Of a DNA stretch of 64,000 bases, positions 1-11,934 are shown piece after piece. Origin of the DNA: Wolfiporia cocos (Eukaryota > Basidiomycota > Agaricomycetes > Polyporales > Phaeolaceae); assembly GCA_029448655.1 (NCBI GenBank), contig JACCLO010000003.1:992001-1056000 (forward strand). Direction: 5' to 3'. A program made the position numbers and the translations under genes. The first letter of the stretch is position 1. Each line of letters starts with the position of its first letter. The notes beneath the pieces were generated by a model, which did no database searches, had not been told where the DNA came from, and saw only the letters and a program-made list of their open reading frames with translations.

Positions 1-153
1 ATTTCGTGCCGCCGGCCGTCCAAATCCGTCATCCGCTCCTCCGCTTGCTTCTAACAATCGTTCCCTTTCGTGATCTTTTTGTTCTTTGACCGATTACAAC
101 AAACGATAGTATCTGCCTGGCATTGACACTCGCTACGCAATTTCCGGCGCACG

Positions 154-2412
154 ATGGCCCCCGTAGAGACCGAGTACTACGACCTGGTACGCACCGCGTA
201 CGCCACTACCGCGCAGCAGAGGAGATGGAGTGACTTGCGGTGTGCAGCTAGGGGTGCCGTACGACGTGAACGACACGGACCTGAAGAAGGCGTACCGCAA
301 GCAGGCCATTAAAGTGCGTCGTGCTTCTCCGTGCGGTTGCTATTGAGCTCATATGGCCATTCGCGGGGCGACCGCCACAGTACCACCCGGACAAGAACCC
401 GTCGCCAGACGCAGAGGAGAAGTTCAAGGATATTAGGTGGGTGGGACCTCGACGCGTGCGCGCAGCGGTGCGCTGACGACGGCGCAGCAAAGCGTACCAG
501 GTGCTCTCTGATCCCGTGCGTATGCTCGCGCGCCTGCAGCGTCTCAATCTGCTCACCGCGGATCGCGATCGGCTGTAGAACCTGCGGGCGGTGTACGACA
601 AGAATGGAGCCAAGATGGTGCGCGGCCGTGCATGCTGCTGCTGAGTGCGTTAGCTCACCCGCGGCGGACGCTGCAGACGGACACGGAGGGCGGGGTCGGG
701 ATGGACGACGCCGCGGGCTTCTTCGCGAACGTGTTCGGCGGGGAGCGGTTCATGGACTACGTGCGTGCGCCCCGTGTCCCGCGTGCACACGAGCTCACGC
801 GCGCAGATCGGCGAGATCTCGCTGATGAAGGAGATGACGTCCGTCGCGACGACGATGATGACCGAGGAGGAGAAGGCGGAGATCGAGCGCGAGATGAACG
901 ACGGCCCCGCCTCGCCCACCGCGGGCACCCCGCCCGTGCTCGCCGTCACGCCCACGGGCGAGCCGCCCGCGCAGCCGCAGCCCAGGGTCGCGACGAACGG
1001 CGCGGCGCTCGGCGCGGGCGCGGGGTCGCCCGTGGGGTCGCCCACGCCCTCGCCGTCCGACACGCCGCCCGCGCGGGGCGCAATGTCGCCGCCGCCGCCA
1101 AGGGAGCGCGAGCGCGAGCGGCGGGACACGCACGCGAAGAAGCGCGAGAAGATGACGCCGGAGCAGAAGAAGAAGCTGCAGGAGCTCGAGGAGGAGCGGC
1201 GGCGGAACATGGAGGAGCGGGTCCGCGCGCTGACGGAGAAGCTGAAGGACCGACTCCGCCCGTTCGTCGAGGCGAAGCACCCGGGCGAACGCGAGGATCC
1301 CGAGACGGTCGCGTTCGAGGCGAAGATGCGCAGGGAGGCGGACGACCTCAAGTTGGAGAGCTTTGGCGTCGAGGTGAGTAGCGTGCGTTGTGCGGTTGGC
1401 GGCGCGACGCTGGTAGAGTCCTCCCTTGGCTCTGCGTGCTCAGCGGTTTGACAGCTCCTGCACACGATTGGGAATGTGTACATCATGAAAGCGACGTCGT
1501 ATCTGAAGTCTAAAAAATTCCTGGGCATGTGAGTGTGATGACTCGATGCAGATGGCAGTTATAGCCTAATGGACGATGTCAGCCCAGGATTCTTCTCGCG
1601 GCTGAAGGAAAAGGGTGCGGTGGCAAAAGATGCATGGGGTGTTATAGGTAGCGCGTAAGGATTGGATTCTCGGATTGGACGTAGCCTAAGCTGATGTGAT
1701 TTGGGCAGCCTCGGCGTACAGCAAGTGATTCAGGTAGATTTGACGGCTAGTTGGGTTGAATTGGATGGCTGAATAGGATAATTCAGGAAATGGAGAAACT
1801 TCAGGCAAAAGGTGAGGTTCCGGAAGATGAATTGCGCGCGTTGGAAGAAGATGTCACCGGCAAAGTATGTGATCGCCAGTTTGTTGGAATGACCCATTCT
1901 GACTGTATACGCGACAGATCATGCTTGCGTCATGGCGAGGCACGCGGTTCGAAGTTGTTCAGGTTCTCAGAGAGGTCAGCGACGATAGCAGGGCTGTGCT
2001 CCGTACGATGAGCTGATTGGTTCGATTTTTAGGTGGTAGACAATGTGCTCAAGGATCCCGAGGCATCGGATCAGGTGCTCTACAACCGAGCTAAGGTGTG
2101 CGAAGCCGATGGCTCGGTGGAGATCTCCACTGAGGTCATTGTTATAGGGCCTGCTCATCATGGGAGCCGTCTTCAAGTCGACGATGCCGGACGAATCAGA
2201 CGAGGAGCGGAGAGAGCTTGAGCGGTAGGGCTTTACATATCATCAGTTGATACTAACCTCATTCTGCTCACAGAATGGTCGCGGAGGCTGCGTCTGGCAA
2301 ATCCAAGCACCACCATGTGCGGACTTCTCGCGCGAAGCAGAAGCAAGGCGAAGCGGGGGCACCGGTCGCAGGCGAGAAGAAGGTGCACACGCCCCAACAT
2401 TCCGCCAGCTGA
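154..2412 (+). CDS. DnaJ/Hsp40 co-chaperone with DnaJ-X domain (Caj1/Djp1-like)
   Basis: This is a type III J-domain protein that should stimulate Hsp70 ATPase; the yeast relatives Caj1 and Djp1 act in the cytosol, Djp1 in peroxisomal protein import. Spliced by eye, the product is about 475 residues. It starts MAPVETEYYDL, followed by LGVPYDVNDTDLKKAYRKQA and YHPDKNP, which carries the invariant HPD that contacts Hsp70. A Pro/Ser/Ala-rich low-complexity linker (bases about 890-1090) and a charged coiled-coil stretch (QKKKLQELEEERRR) follow. The C-terminal part (LLHTIGNVYIMKATSYL, EDVTGK, IMLASWRGTRFEVVQVLREV) matches the DnaJ-X domain, and the end is His/Lys-rich. About 11 introns of 45-85 bases with GT/AG ends were inferred, for example 187-247. 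The start at 154 is the only ATG placing the J-domain at the N-terminus. The family call is firm; individual exon edges may be off by a few bases. Confidence 0.9.
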
Positions 2413-3032
2413 GTTGGCTTGCATTCCGCGCGGCCTCCGGGTACGGTGGGGGCGGGATGTCAGGGTAATTGGTTCATGACTCGTGGATTGTGCTTTCGTT
2501 ATGGTATACGCTACGTTATGTTATACATTTGACATTTGATGCTCGACTCAATGTGGTCACGTTGACGGAGGACTCGCGTAGATTATGTTCTATCGTACTG
2601 TGTGATTGCATCGAATGGAAGCTCTGATCCCAAAAGTAATTCGAGGCGAGATACTGGAGCAGACCGATAGCAGGAAGCTCAATGACGCGCCCACGTGACG
2701 CCGTAAGCGATTCGCTTTAGTTAATAGTTTCCACTCTTCGACGCTTCGTTGATTCCGAGCCCGAGAACCGAGTCGAGCGTGACTCTTTCACTCTTCCGGT
2801 CGGCCTCGCATGAATTGTTTAGGAAAATGATGACCTGACTTCAGGCCATACCCACGACCCCTCGTCATGCGATTCTCATCTGACTAGTCTTCGATCCATT
2901 GATTTCCGAAATCGCCTCAAATTCACGCTGTGTGGGTGAACCAATGTTTGAGCGCTCCGACGGAGCGGAGGCCCTGGCCTATATTTCCACCAGCTGGGTT
3001 AGCATTCATCATCGTTCACCGTACTCCTCGCC
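2413..3032. other. intergenic spacer between DnaJ and M20 genes
   Basis: Terminator of the upstream gene and promoter of the downstream gene must lie here. A TATATTTCC stretch sits near 2980, about 50 bases before the next start codon. No other gene, repeat or RNA was recognised. Confidence 0.5.
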
Positions 3033-5549
3033 ATGACCCCGCGCCCACACCCAGTTCAACACCGCGCACGTTCTCTCATGCCGGACGACGACGTGCAGGC
3101 CGGCTGCTTCTCGCGTCTGTTCAGCTTCCGCAAGAAGCGCGTTGCACCAGTGGCAAAGCATGACGCGGACACGGAGGATACGCAAGCTCGCTCGTTCACT
3201 GGCTTGCCTGTTGAGAAGGTCGCACACGCTACGTCTACCAAAGGAGAACAATTGTGTGAATATGACGGCGACTTGGTGAGTTTCTGCATGACTGGCTATG
3301 TACAGGGTCAACCGATCCATGTGAATGCTGCACAAGTCCTGGATTCATCGTCGTAACACTTTTTCCAAGAAAACAGCGACGTGCTCCTTGTAATGGCTAT
3401 TTCACGCGCATATACTGTGCGCAATTGCTAAGGCCCACGGTGGCTCCTGCTGCGCTTATCGACAGATTTTGTCTCGCGTTGCAGAGTTTCATCTGGACCG
3501 AATTCTCTGTTATTGGTTGTCAATCCATGCTCGATTTTATGGCTAGCGTTGTTCAGGTGCTTCCAAAGTCTTCTATAGACCTCATATGCTGGCGTCGGGC
3601 TGCTTTGTAGAGTTGAGTACCACATCAGTCATGCTGACCGACCCCCCTGCAGCCGCCATACGCGCACTTCTCGAACTGCCGCATCTCCTACGGTCATGAC
3701 GGGTTCTCGGTCAGCAACCCGCCACGCTCAGAAAAGCCTCCGTTATACGGCACGAGCGGCCTCGAAGCCGTCTTCCGCCCCGAGGTTCTCAACACGATCG
3801 ATAAGACGCTCGAAGACCTAGATGACGAGCTTCGCGCGCTCAGCCTCGACATTCTCCACCACCCGGAGATCATGTGGCAAGAGAGGTGATTCCCCGTGTA
3901 CATGCAGACTGAACGAGACTGACGGGTGCAGACGGACACATGACACGCTCACCGCGTTCATGTCCGCGCACGATTTTGAGGTGACACCCCACTACCTCGA
4001 TCTGCCGACCGCATGGCGCGCGGTGTTCACGCATGCGCCTGCGGGGAAGGCAGAGGAGAAGACGCGGGTGATTGGCATCAACTCGGAGATGGACGCGCTT
4101 CCTGGGATCGGGCACGCATGTGGGCACAACCTGATTGCGATGGCCGGGGTGGGTGTTGCGCTAGCGATCAGGGCAGCGCTCATTGCACACGATGTGCCAG
4201 GAAAAATCATCTTGCTAGGTACGCCTGGTAAGTTAGCAGAATCCTGTTCTTACCAGTCATGTGCTAATGATTAACCGTAATAGCGGAGGAAGGCGGAGGA
4301 GGAAAGATCAACCTGTTGAGCGGCGGGGCGTATGAGGAGATGGATGCATGTCTGATGTGAGCGCGCACAGTGGGTTGATCCCTTGAAGTTTTGATGGCGT
4401 CCCCCGTAGGTGCCATCCCGGCGGTGGGCCCACAAATTGGTCGTCTATCGGCCCGTCGCTCGCGTCGCAGCATCTCATCGTCGAGTTCTTTGGACATGGG
4501 TACGTATAATCTGTAGTCTTAAGTCCTCCACAAATGAATGATTTGGATAGCGCCCACGCGGCGTGGGCACCATGGGAGGCGCAGAACGCGCTTGACGCGG
4601 CGTTTCTTGCGTATTCAAGTGTGTCTGTCCTTCGCCAACAGATCAAGCCGACGCACCGCGTGCATGGGATCGTCAGCGGTAAGGACTGGGCACCGAACAG
4701 TGAGTACCTGTATATAATGATCTCGAGCAGCGTTATTGATTGGCGATTTGCTTGCAGTCATCCCCGACTACGCGAAGATGCGGTGGATTGTGCGTGCGCC
4801 GACGTGGGCGGAGCTCGAGGTGCTTCGTGAGCGCGTGAAGAAATGCTTCGAGTGCGTTGACGCTTCTTCTTGCCTTCCACGCATGCGAGTTGACATGGAT
4901 GACCCGCTCAGAGCGGCAGCACACGCAACTGGCTGTAAAGTGACCATCGACGCAAACTCGGGGTACTACGACCTTCGCCAAAATCTAGTACTCGGTACGT
5001 CTTTCCCTGAGCATGTGTTCAATGTACTTGGGACTTACTGCATCCTGTGTTATGTAGGCGAGCAGTATGGCAAGTTGGTAGAGCGCTATGGCATCGACTA
5101 CGGCGTAGACGAGGGCATGTCTGCCTCGACGGACTTTGTACGTCTAGCTATTTTCTATGATGACTGCCTTTCGTTGTGCTGATGCATCGGGCCTCTTGTT
5201 AGGGTAACGTCTCATACGGTAGCTTTCATCCTAACTTCATTTGCGTTGATCTGCGCTGACGGTGCCCGCTAATAGCTCTCCCGTCCCTTCACCCGGCGTA
5301 CACTATACCGACGAAGCCGAACGGCGGGAACCATACACCACAATTCACATGGGCCGCAGGGACTCCAGAAGCTCATGCGTTAACAATCAAGACAGCGAAG
5401 GGACTCGCTGCGACAGGATTCCGCGTACTCGATGACGAGGCATTCACCGTACAGGTGCGTTCATCTATCCTGAGCTCGCTCCATACGACCTGATGGGTGT
5501 ATGCGGTCGATAGGTCAGGAAGGCATGGGAGGAGCAAATGAAGGCCTAA
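3033..5549 (+). CDS. peptidase M20-family amidohydrolase (PM20D2 / AbgB-like)
   Basis: This is a metal-dependent amidohydrolase of the M20D group; known relatives hydrolyse dipeptides or N-acyl amino acids (PM20D2) or p-aminobenzoyl-glutamate (AbgB). The spliced protein carries TLTAFMSAHDFEVTPHYLDL, then VIGINSEMDALPGIGHACGHN, which holds the metal-binding D and H and the ACGHN motif. AEEGGGGKINLLSGGAYEEM supplies the catalytic Glu pair, FFGHGAHAAWAPWEAQNALD is the dimerisation-domain lid, and the C-terminal region ends KAWEEQMKA. Introns are about 45-65 bases except the first (3276-3652), which is 377 bases. Start 3033 was chosen because it opens the frame; ATG at 3078 is an alternative. The N-terminal 60 residues before the catalytic domain are unusual and basic. 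Substrate cannot be told from sequence. Confidence 0.85.
3276..3652 (+). other. oversized first intron of the M20 gene
   Basis: The donor GTGAG after GACTTG and acceptor CCTGCAG join in frame. At 377 bases it is six to eight times longer than any other intron read in this window. A 21-base stretch at 3618-3638 recurs exactly at 21667-21687, and the following 15 bases are similar, so part of the intron is probably a transposon fragment. Confidence 0.55.
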
Positions 5550-6799
5550 GATGCACGATGGCTGAAGCGTTGAAATGTAAGCTCAGACAGAGACTCGCCA
5601 TTGTATTTAAGTCTCCACAGGAGGGCGTGTATCGACCAGCGACGCAATATACGAGCAATATCAACCGGTTAGAGATTGAAGAAACCACTGATAGTGTGTT
5701 TGTCGTGGAGCTGGCTGCTGGCGCGCGACTTGATTGATCGACTCGACGGTACATTTGTGTGTCGCCGACTGAGGCGCCATTTAAGGCGCATCGGTCATCT
5801 CAATTGCGATACTCCTGATGACAAAAGGTCGGGCAGCTAAAGTGCCACTGGCCTCGGAGCTGCGCTCAACGTCAACGTTTCAACGTTTTCAGCCTTCGCC
5901 TGCTCTTCAAGGTATATGTTTGACTTGACACATGTCTTCTGGCGGATTTTAAAACTCAGGGTGACTGGAGGGAAGACCATTTTCTGGCTAATGTTCTGTC
6001 CTTCCTTCATGAACCATCAATCATGAAGGCATGCCTGCTTCCCTCCTAGTTGGAGATGTGTATGTGACACAAGTAGTGCATCTTCTGCATGTGCAGAATG
6101 CCCTTGGGAGTTATCAACAAGGAGAAGAAGCTGATGTCCTAGCCTGTGGATTGACTCAAATTCAGGAATGATCTTTGTTTTGATCTGAGAAACTTCACAT
6201 CAGTATGCACATGATATGAAATATAGCAAATCTACCTGATTGACAAAGAGCTCCCCTGTCCAATAGCCTTCCTATCAGCCCACTGTGTAAGTGATCACAT
6301 CACTGACACAAAACTATCTGGCATACCACCAAGCCCTTGGGGGTAGTAGACTGCAGATGGAGATGCCACAAGGGCCCACAGTCAAGCATACATTTAAGAG
6401 AATAGTTCAGAGGGACTAGCCCAGCATTGAGATCATCAAGTCTGAGGTATAAGCTTCAGATGTAGTAGACTATATACACATGTAGCACTACTGAGTACAG
6501 TACCGCCCTAAACAGGGCCCATGTACATTCCATGGTATGCTAATGTAATCTACTATGAACATGACCTGTATGTGCTGGGTAGCTATGGACCACTAATTAT
6601 GCACAATGCACAGGGAAGGGGTCGGGTGACTACTAGACACGGAGTTCCTGGGCTTGACCCCAGGGGGTGGCATGCACCTATGTCAGGCTGGAAATCCATG
6701 ACAATCACTATTACTCTGATGAATCCCTCATCCTTAACCCTTCTTTTTGAGTGCATGTTCTTCTTCATGAACCCAGCTTTTTTTCTTGTTGTCATTTGC
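5550..6799. other. gene-free stretch after M20 gene
   Basis: The 3' part of the M20 gene gives way to AT-rich DNA. Short open frames on both strands are unconvincing. No terminal repeats or domain similarity were recognised. Confidence 0.4.
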
Positions 6800-7197
6800 C
6801 TAAATGGTCATTTCATCTGCAAGAACAAGTTGACATTTGATAGTATCACTGATAGCATGGATGACCTGATGGAGCATGGTGATATGCCTAGCATCTAGTG
6901 GTTGGCACTCTACAGCATCTTGGAGCATATTCTCTATGCCAGGCAGAGTTGGAAGGACCTTATAGATATCATGTTGCAGCTGTTGTTGTATCTGAAGCAT
7001 GATATCATTCTTCTGAATGTTAAATTGTAGTGATTCCTTGGCAACATTGCTTGGGTCCTGAGATATGAGTGTCAGGAGGCAGAATGTGATCATCATATCT
7101 TATCCATGTGCAGTGAAACACATACTAAACCAGTCAAGTCTCCGGTCACAAACATGGAGTCATGGCTTGCCTGTTCTTGCACATCAGACTCCATTCC
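6800..7197 (-). pseudogene. possible decayed coding relic, unknown
   Basis: On the minus strand two frames can be joined by one frameshift into about 125 residues starting MESDVQEQASHDSMFVTGDL and passing through a Gln-rich helical stretch (IQKNDIMLQIQQQLQHDIYK). I do not recognise the family. It sits next to decayed LTR sequence, so a transposon origin is likely but unproven. Confidence 0.25.
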
Positions 7198-7277
7198 CTT
7201 CATATCTTCCTTGGCAACTTAATTGATGCTGAGCTCATACTCAATCATCATGTTGCCCACATTTCTAGGTGGTAAAG

Positions 7278-8356
7278 TGTTATGGGTCATATATCCATTC
7301 ATTATATTCGAGTTGCAAATATAAATTGGCTGCACCAAGTTGTGTCGACTTGTCGTTTGTGCAGTATTGTTTGAGGCTAAGTGGAGTGCTTAGCACATAT
7401 CCAATACCCGTTAGAGGATATAATTGGTTTGTTTGTAATTAAGTCTGTGGGCTCAAGTAATATCCAATGCTCATTAGAATATATATGGGTTCAGGCTAAG
7501 TCTAAAGACTAGCAGTGTATCCAGGGTGTGTTAAAGGATACAATCAGTTTGGTGTGTGAGTTATAGAATAACTCACCTAAGTTCAAGGAGTCAGAGTGCA
7601 CTCTGAGGGCTTAGTTGTTTGGTGGCTTGAGTATATACTGAGCAAAGTTTCCTTCATTTGAGAATGAGTATAAGACTCTTGTTATTACAACAAGGTTGAG
7701 CTGAAGAGCCTCGACCATAGTTACATGAGTTTATATGCTACACTGAGTATTTAGGGTCCTATGCATCCCAGATGTCACTGCTACTATGTATGACCTAGTC
7801 CAAAACATATGATGAGTATGCAGTGATGTATCTGTAATGATAGATTATCATGATAGGGGTATGGTGGTTGAACACCATCAGTCAATCATATGACAAGGTC
7901 ACTAAAACCTTAGAGCAAACTGAGGGGAGTGAAGTGGATGAATGCCAAGTTCAGACTGGGGTTTCCAGCTGAACGAGGCCTGCTATTATACTGCTAGGCT
8001 GTTTGTACATATTTACACTATAATGACCATATATGGTAACTAGGGAGTCTCGGGCATGACTAGGGTAGGGGTCTAAGCCAGACTCTGAAACATAGAAGCA
8101 TAGTAAGATATGAAATACATAGCGGCCTTCATGACCGTGTGGGAAATACATCATGTGTCATTATCTAGGTGTTGCCTGGGTTCTTCCAGTGTATGATCTG
8201 GGCCTGGCTAGGCACAGGGAGTCTTGGGGCCAGATCAGGCTCGTTGTCGTTAGGAAAAGCTTTTGCCTGTGACATCATATGATAGATATGAAATGATACT
8301 AGAGTTGAATCTGTCAGACCTGAGACAATGATATAGGGCTAGTGCAATCAGGGTTG
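7278..8356 (-). repeat. decayed LTR-A-type solo LTR, interrupted
   Basis: It starts TGTTATGGGTCATATATCC, the counterpart of the reverse end of intact LTR-A at 41222, and runs through the same landmarks: the block resembling the LTR TATA/R region near 7680-7760, CCCAGATGTCACTGC near 7765, and a 3' part near 8285-8356 that matches 42546-42610 in reverse complement. Nearly all differences from intact LTR-A are CpG to TpG/CpA. It is split by a 384-base solo LTR. A fragment resembling the middle of LTR-B follows (about 8350-8480). Confidence 0.65.
7891..8274 (+). repeat. solo LTR, family H, inside decayed LTR-A
   Basis: The 384-base unit starts TGACAAGG and ends CTGTGACA. It is flanked by the perfect 5-bp duplication TCATA (7886-7890 and 8275-8279), the mark of LTR-retrotransposon integration. 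No internal coding region remains, so this is a solo LTR. Confidence 0.75.
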
Positions 8357-8799
8357 ACATTTCATGTCCAACACCCTATGCCCATATGTCCTAGTCATAT
8401 CACATTTTAGCCTGTATTCTGTGTCTGATCACAGGGGTTCTCATGCCTCAGCCTCAAGTTGTATCTGATGAGATATATTCATTGCATTTTTGTATGTACC
8501 ACAATGAGGAGCATATAACTACCACTAAACAGTGCTCTGCCAATAACTGGTGATATTGAATGCATGTGTATCATAATATGTGAGTGTTAAGAGAATACAC
8601 AACTGCATGTCAGTCAACAAAATTAATATGATATGAGGACAGACTGTATGTGCCAAGCATTGCACAAGACAATAGCGGTGGTACATACATGATGCAGACC
8701 CATTCTAGGGGGTCTTAAATACTTTGGTTTTGTTGTAAATCAACCAACCATGGTTCCCTACCTTGGAGTAACCATATTCTAAGTGCTATTCTAAGATAA

Positions 8800-8993
8800 A
8801 TTTGGGACCAGTCCAGGACTGGTCCAGACCGGTCCTTACCAGTCCTGCAGAAACTGACCACTCAGAAGGACCAGGACTAGGACCATGTCAGGACCAGGAC
8901 TGGACAGGACCATTGAATCAGTCCTAGTCAGTCCAGTCCTGGTCTGGTCCTTGGTCTTCAGTGGTCCTTGGGACCGGACCTCACAACACTAAC
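8800..8993. repeat. GGACC/GGTCC-rich subterminal repeat remnant (hAT-type MITE)
   Basis: About 190 bases are packed with alternating GGACC and GGTCC pentamers, including ACCAGGACTGGTCC-like palindromes. The segment ends CACAACACTA, resembling the hAT-type ends CGGCAACACTA found at 13508 and 14617. Only one end is clear. Confidence 0.45.
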
Positions 8994-9621
8994 TAGAATG
9001 TGTATGCATCACTGTGCGTTAGTTGTGTGTAACAGGCCACTGATGTGTTTGGGTTTGCACTATGTACTGTGGGGTTCTAGAGTGGGTTCGTTAGTAGCAT
9101 GTTCATGAGAAGGTTATGGTTAGGTTTAGTTAAGTACAGCTATGGGGTTACATTATGGGATAGCTTTGATTTAATGAGAAGTGGTTGTTGAAATATGAGG
9201 AAAATATGTAAAAATACAAGAAAAAAGTAGATCTGTGACACTGGCTTGGATTGTGAGCTGGACATAGCTGAGCCCTGAGCTGGTGGCTTTAGGTGTAGAA
9301 CTATAGTGATGTTGTAATTAGCACAAATGAGCCCCTTGGTTTAAGATTTTGCATCATTTCATCTCAAATGATCTCAACAACCATTACAATGACTTGTGAT
9401 CCACTAATATGGTGTGGAACATTGTGACTACTGTTGTGATCAGGGTTGTGATTGAAATCTGGATTGTCTGTCAATGTCATAAGCAGCTGTAAAAGCACTT
9501 GTAGATCAGGATAACAATAAATAGTAGACATATAAGCATTCTGAATACATTGTGCTGCCATTTGAACTGTACAAACTAACAATTTCAAGGTCCTTCCTGA
9601 TTACCCATAAGCCCCAGCCTG

Positions 9622-11731
9622 TGTCACATGCCAAATTCAAGCCCTTAAGCACAGTACCTTTTCTGATCATCGAGAGCACCCCTGATGCTGGAACCTGGTG
9701 CTTCCACTAGAACCAAGCCCTACACACAAACCATCCCGGGCACTAGCTACCAGCATCACCAGCCATGCCCAGAACCCTAGTCCCAGTCCATACAGTCCAA
9801 GGCTCAGTCACGAAGCCATACGAGCACAACAAGAGCATCATGAGCCAGGCAGCACACCTTACCCAGCCAAGCCACCTGCTGCCAAGAACACCCATTGCTC
9901 ACTAGCTCATCACCTCATCTTAGCTTGACAAACCTAACATGGCCACTCAAGACTCCTGGCTAGGACCACCAGACCACGTCCACCCAACCAACCAGCTCCA
10001 ACACCTCCCATCTCCACGAATTACAGCCATTACTGGCTACACAATCCTTATAGATCATGGACTACATGCCATTACTGGCACGGACTATGTACAATACAAA
10101 CCACGGCCTATGGACGGCCTTAAACTCCACTGAGCCCTAGTATATGAGGAACACTAACTACGGGCAGCACCCATGACACCACCAATCGCAGCCGATCATG
10201 CTTGATTGCCCTACATCACCCAAGGCCATTACCGGCCAGTCCCCGATCACTAGCTACGTCACCGATCACGGACTGCTAACCCCGCCATTACTGGCATTGG
10301 TCCTGATCATGCTAGGAACCCCGATCAATGGATGACACACACTACAACCTAAGACACACACCTGGGGGAAGGGGGCTTGCTCAAAGGCACCTTCCTGGTC
10401 TGGGGCATCTAAGGCTGAAGAGGCCAAGACAAGTCTGAGGTTTGCTCAAGACTGTCTGGCATTTATATAGACTCTACACTATTTGTACATGATATGCTGT
10501 GTGGCTGATAAGGGCAGTAGGCGCAGTGTGATTGGTCTAAGCTACATTGCCCGTAGGCGTGGAGTGACTAAGCCGGTAATGGCATCGGAGCAGTGATGTC
10601 CATAGTGATGTAGCGGATCAGGCCTGAGTCGGTGGTTCTCATCGATCGGGGGTTCGCCAGTAATGGTGGGGTTCTAAGTCCATGATCAGGGTGTCTGTGG
10701 TCCAGGTTCCCAAGGGATTGGTACTGAGGAGTGACGTAGCCAGGAACGTGGACTGGTCAGTATGGGCCGTGTGTGACGTAGGGTGATCGAGCGTGATCGG
10801 CTGTGATCGGTATGTTGCGCCTTGTGACTGCTAGGGTTCTCAGTTGTACAAGGCTGGGTTTAGAGCCTCCATAGGCTATTGCATGGGTACACTGGGGTTT
10901 AAGGCCTCCCATGGGCCACAGTCCATATGGTACATAGTCTGTGCCAGTAATGGCATGTAGTCCGTGGTCGATAATGACCGTGTAGCCGGTAATGGCTGTA
11001 GTTTGTGGAGACAGGAGGCATTGGGTTTGGTTGGTTGGGTGGACGTGGTCCTAGCCATGAGTCTGTGTGTGTGAGACCTGATGAGGTGTGGTCCAAGTAG
11101 TGGGGGTTTGGTTGGGTTAGGTGCTACTGGGCTCATCGTACTTGGTCGGGGTCACGTGACTGCTGTTGGCTTTGTATTGGACTGGACATGTGGTCGGGGA
11201 CTAGGGTTCTTAGGCGTGGCTGGTGATGCTGTTAGCTAGTGCCCATGATGGTTCGTATGTAGGGCTTGGATCTAGCTGAGGCATCGGGTTTCCAGCCTCG
11301 GGGGTGCTCTTGATGATTGGAAAAGGTACTGTGCCTAAAGGCTTGAAATTGGCGTGTGACAATGGACTTTACAAACCGCCATTACCAGCAACCCCCCGAT
11401 CGGCGAGAATCACTGATTGCACCAGACAGATCGGTAATCCATCCAATCCAGGCTGTACCCGCTATGTCACCATGGACATACATCACAGATGCTCCCATGC
11501 TCCAATACCATACTGGCCCCGTAGCTAGACCAATTAGCTTGCACCAGTGCCCCTACTGGCTGCTCAGCATAATATGTACAAATAGTGTAAAGTCTATATA
11601 TTCAGCCAACAGTCTTGAGTGAACCTCAGACTTGTCTTGGCCTCTTCAGCCTTCAATGCCCCAGACCAGGAAGGCGCCTTTATGCAAGCCCCCTTCCCCT
11701 GGATGTGTGTCTTTAGTTGTAGTGTGTGTCA
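9622..11731 (+). repeat. solo LTR-C (forward), interrupted by a second LTR-C
   Basis: It starts TGTCACATGCC and ends GTGTGTGTCA, with the 5-bp duplication GCCTG at 9617-9621 and 11732-11736. Without the inner insertion it is about 1,076 bases, matching the copy at 51878-52953. It carries the family landmarks CTTGTCTTGGCCTCTTCAGCC and AAGCCCCCTTCCCC near its 3' end. No open frame looks coding. Confidence 0.85.
10333..11361 (-). repeat. solo LTR-C (reverse) nested in forward LTR-C
   Basis: This is a reverse-oriented member of the same family (TGACACACACTACAACC to CGTGTGACA) with the perfect 5-bp duplication ATGGA at 10328-10332 and 11362-11366. The outer LTR resumes at 11367 exactly where the copy at 52587 predicts. 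Confidence 0.85.
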
Positions 11732-11934
11732 GCCTGAGCCAGCCTGAGCCATCAAGGAGGGCTTGGCTTGACATTTCACTGACCCAAGCCCTTCAAAGCT
11801 GGGCCCAAGCCCTGGACTTTGAGCCAAGCCATGTTTTGCACATCACTACCACTAAGCCCCCTGTCCCTCAATGAAGATGCTGCTGATTGCTGGAAGATAG
11901 CAGATAGGTCGCGGTAAAATGCTGCCGCCATTCA

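Larger units (their letters stand above)
9243..11848. mobile_element. hAT-type MITE copy 1 (GAGCC family), split by LTR-C
   Basis: Two pieces (9243-9621 and 11732-11848) match 12862-13358 of the intact second copy in order and orientation. The right end is TTTGCACATCACTA. The left end is lost under another repeat. CpG positions of copy 2 are mostly TpG or CpA here, so this copy is older. LTR-C (9622-11731) separates the halves. Confidence 0.65.

Noticed and set aside
632..1528. Long frames on both strands (up to 292 codons) overlapping the DnaJ gene
   Set aside because: Shadows of the GC-rich DnaJ exon; the DnaJ frame alone has family motifs and proper splice sites.
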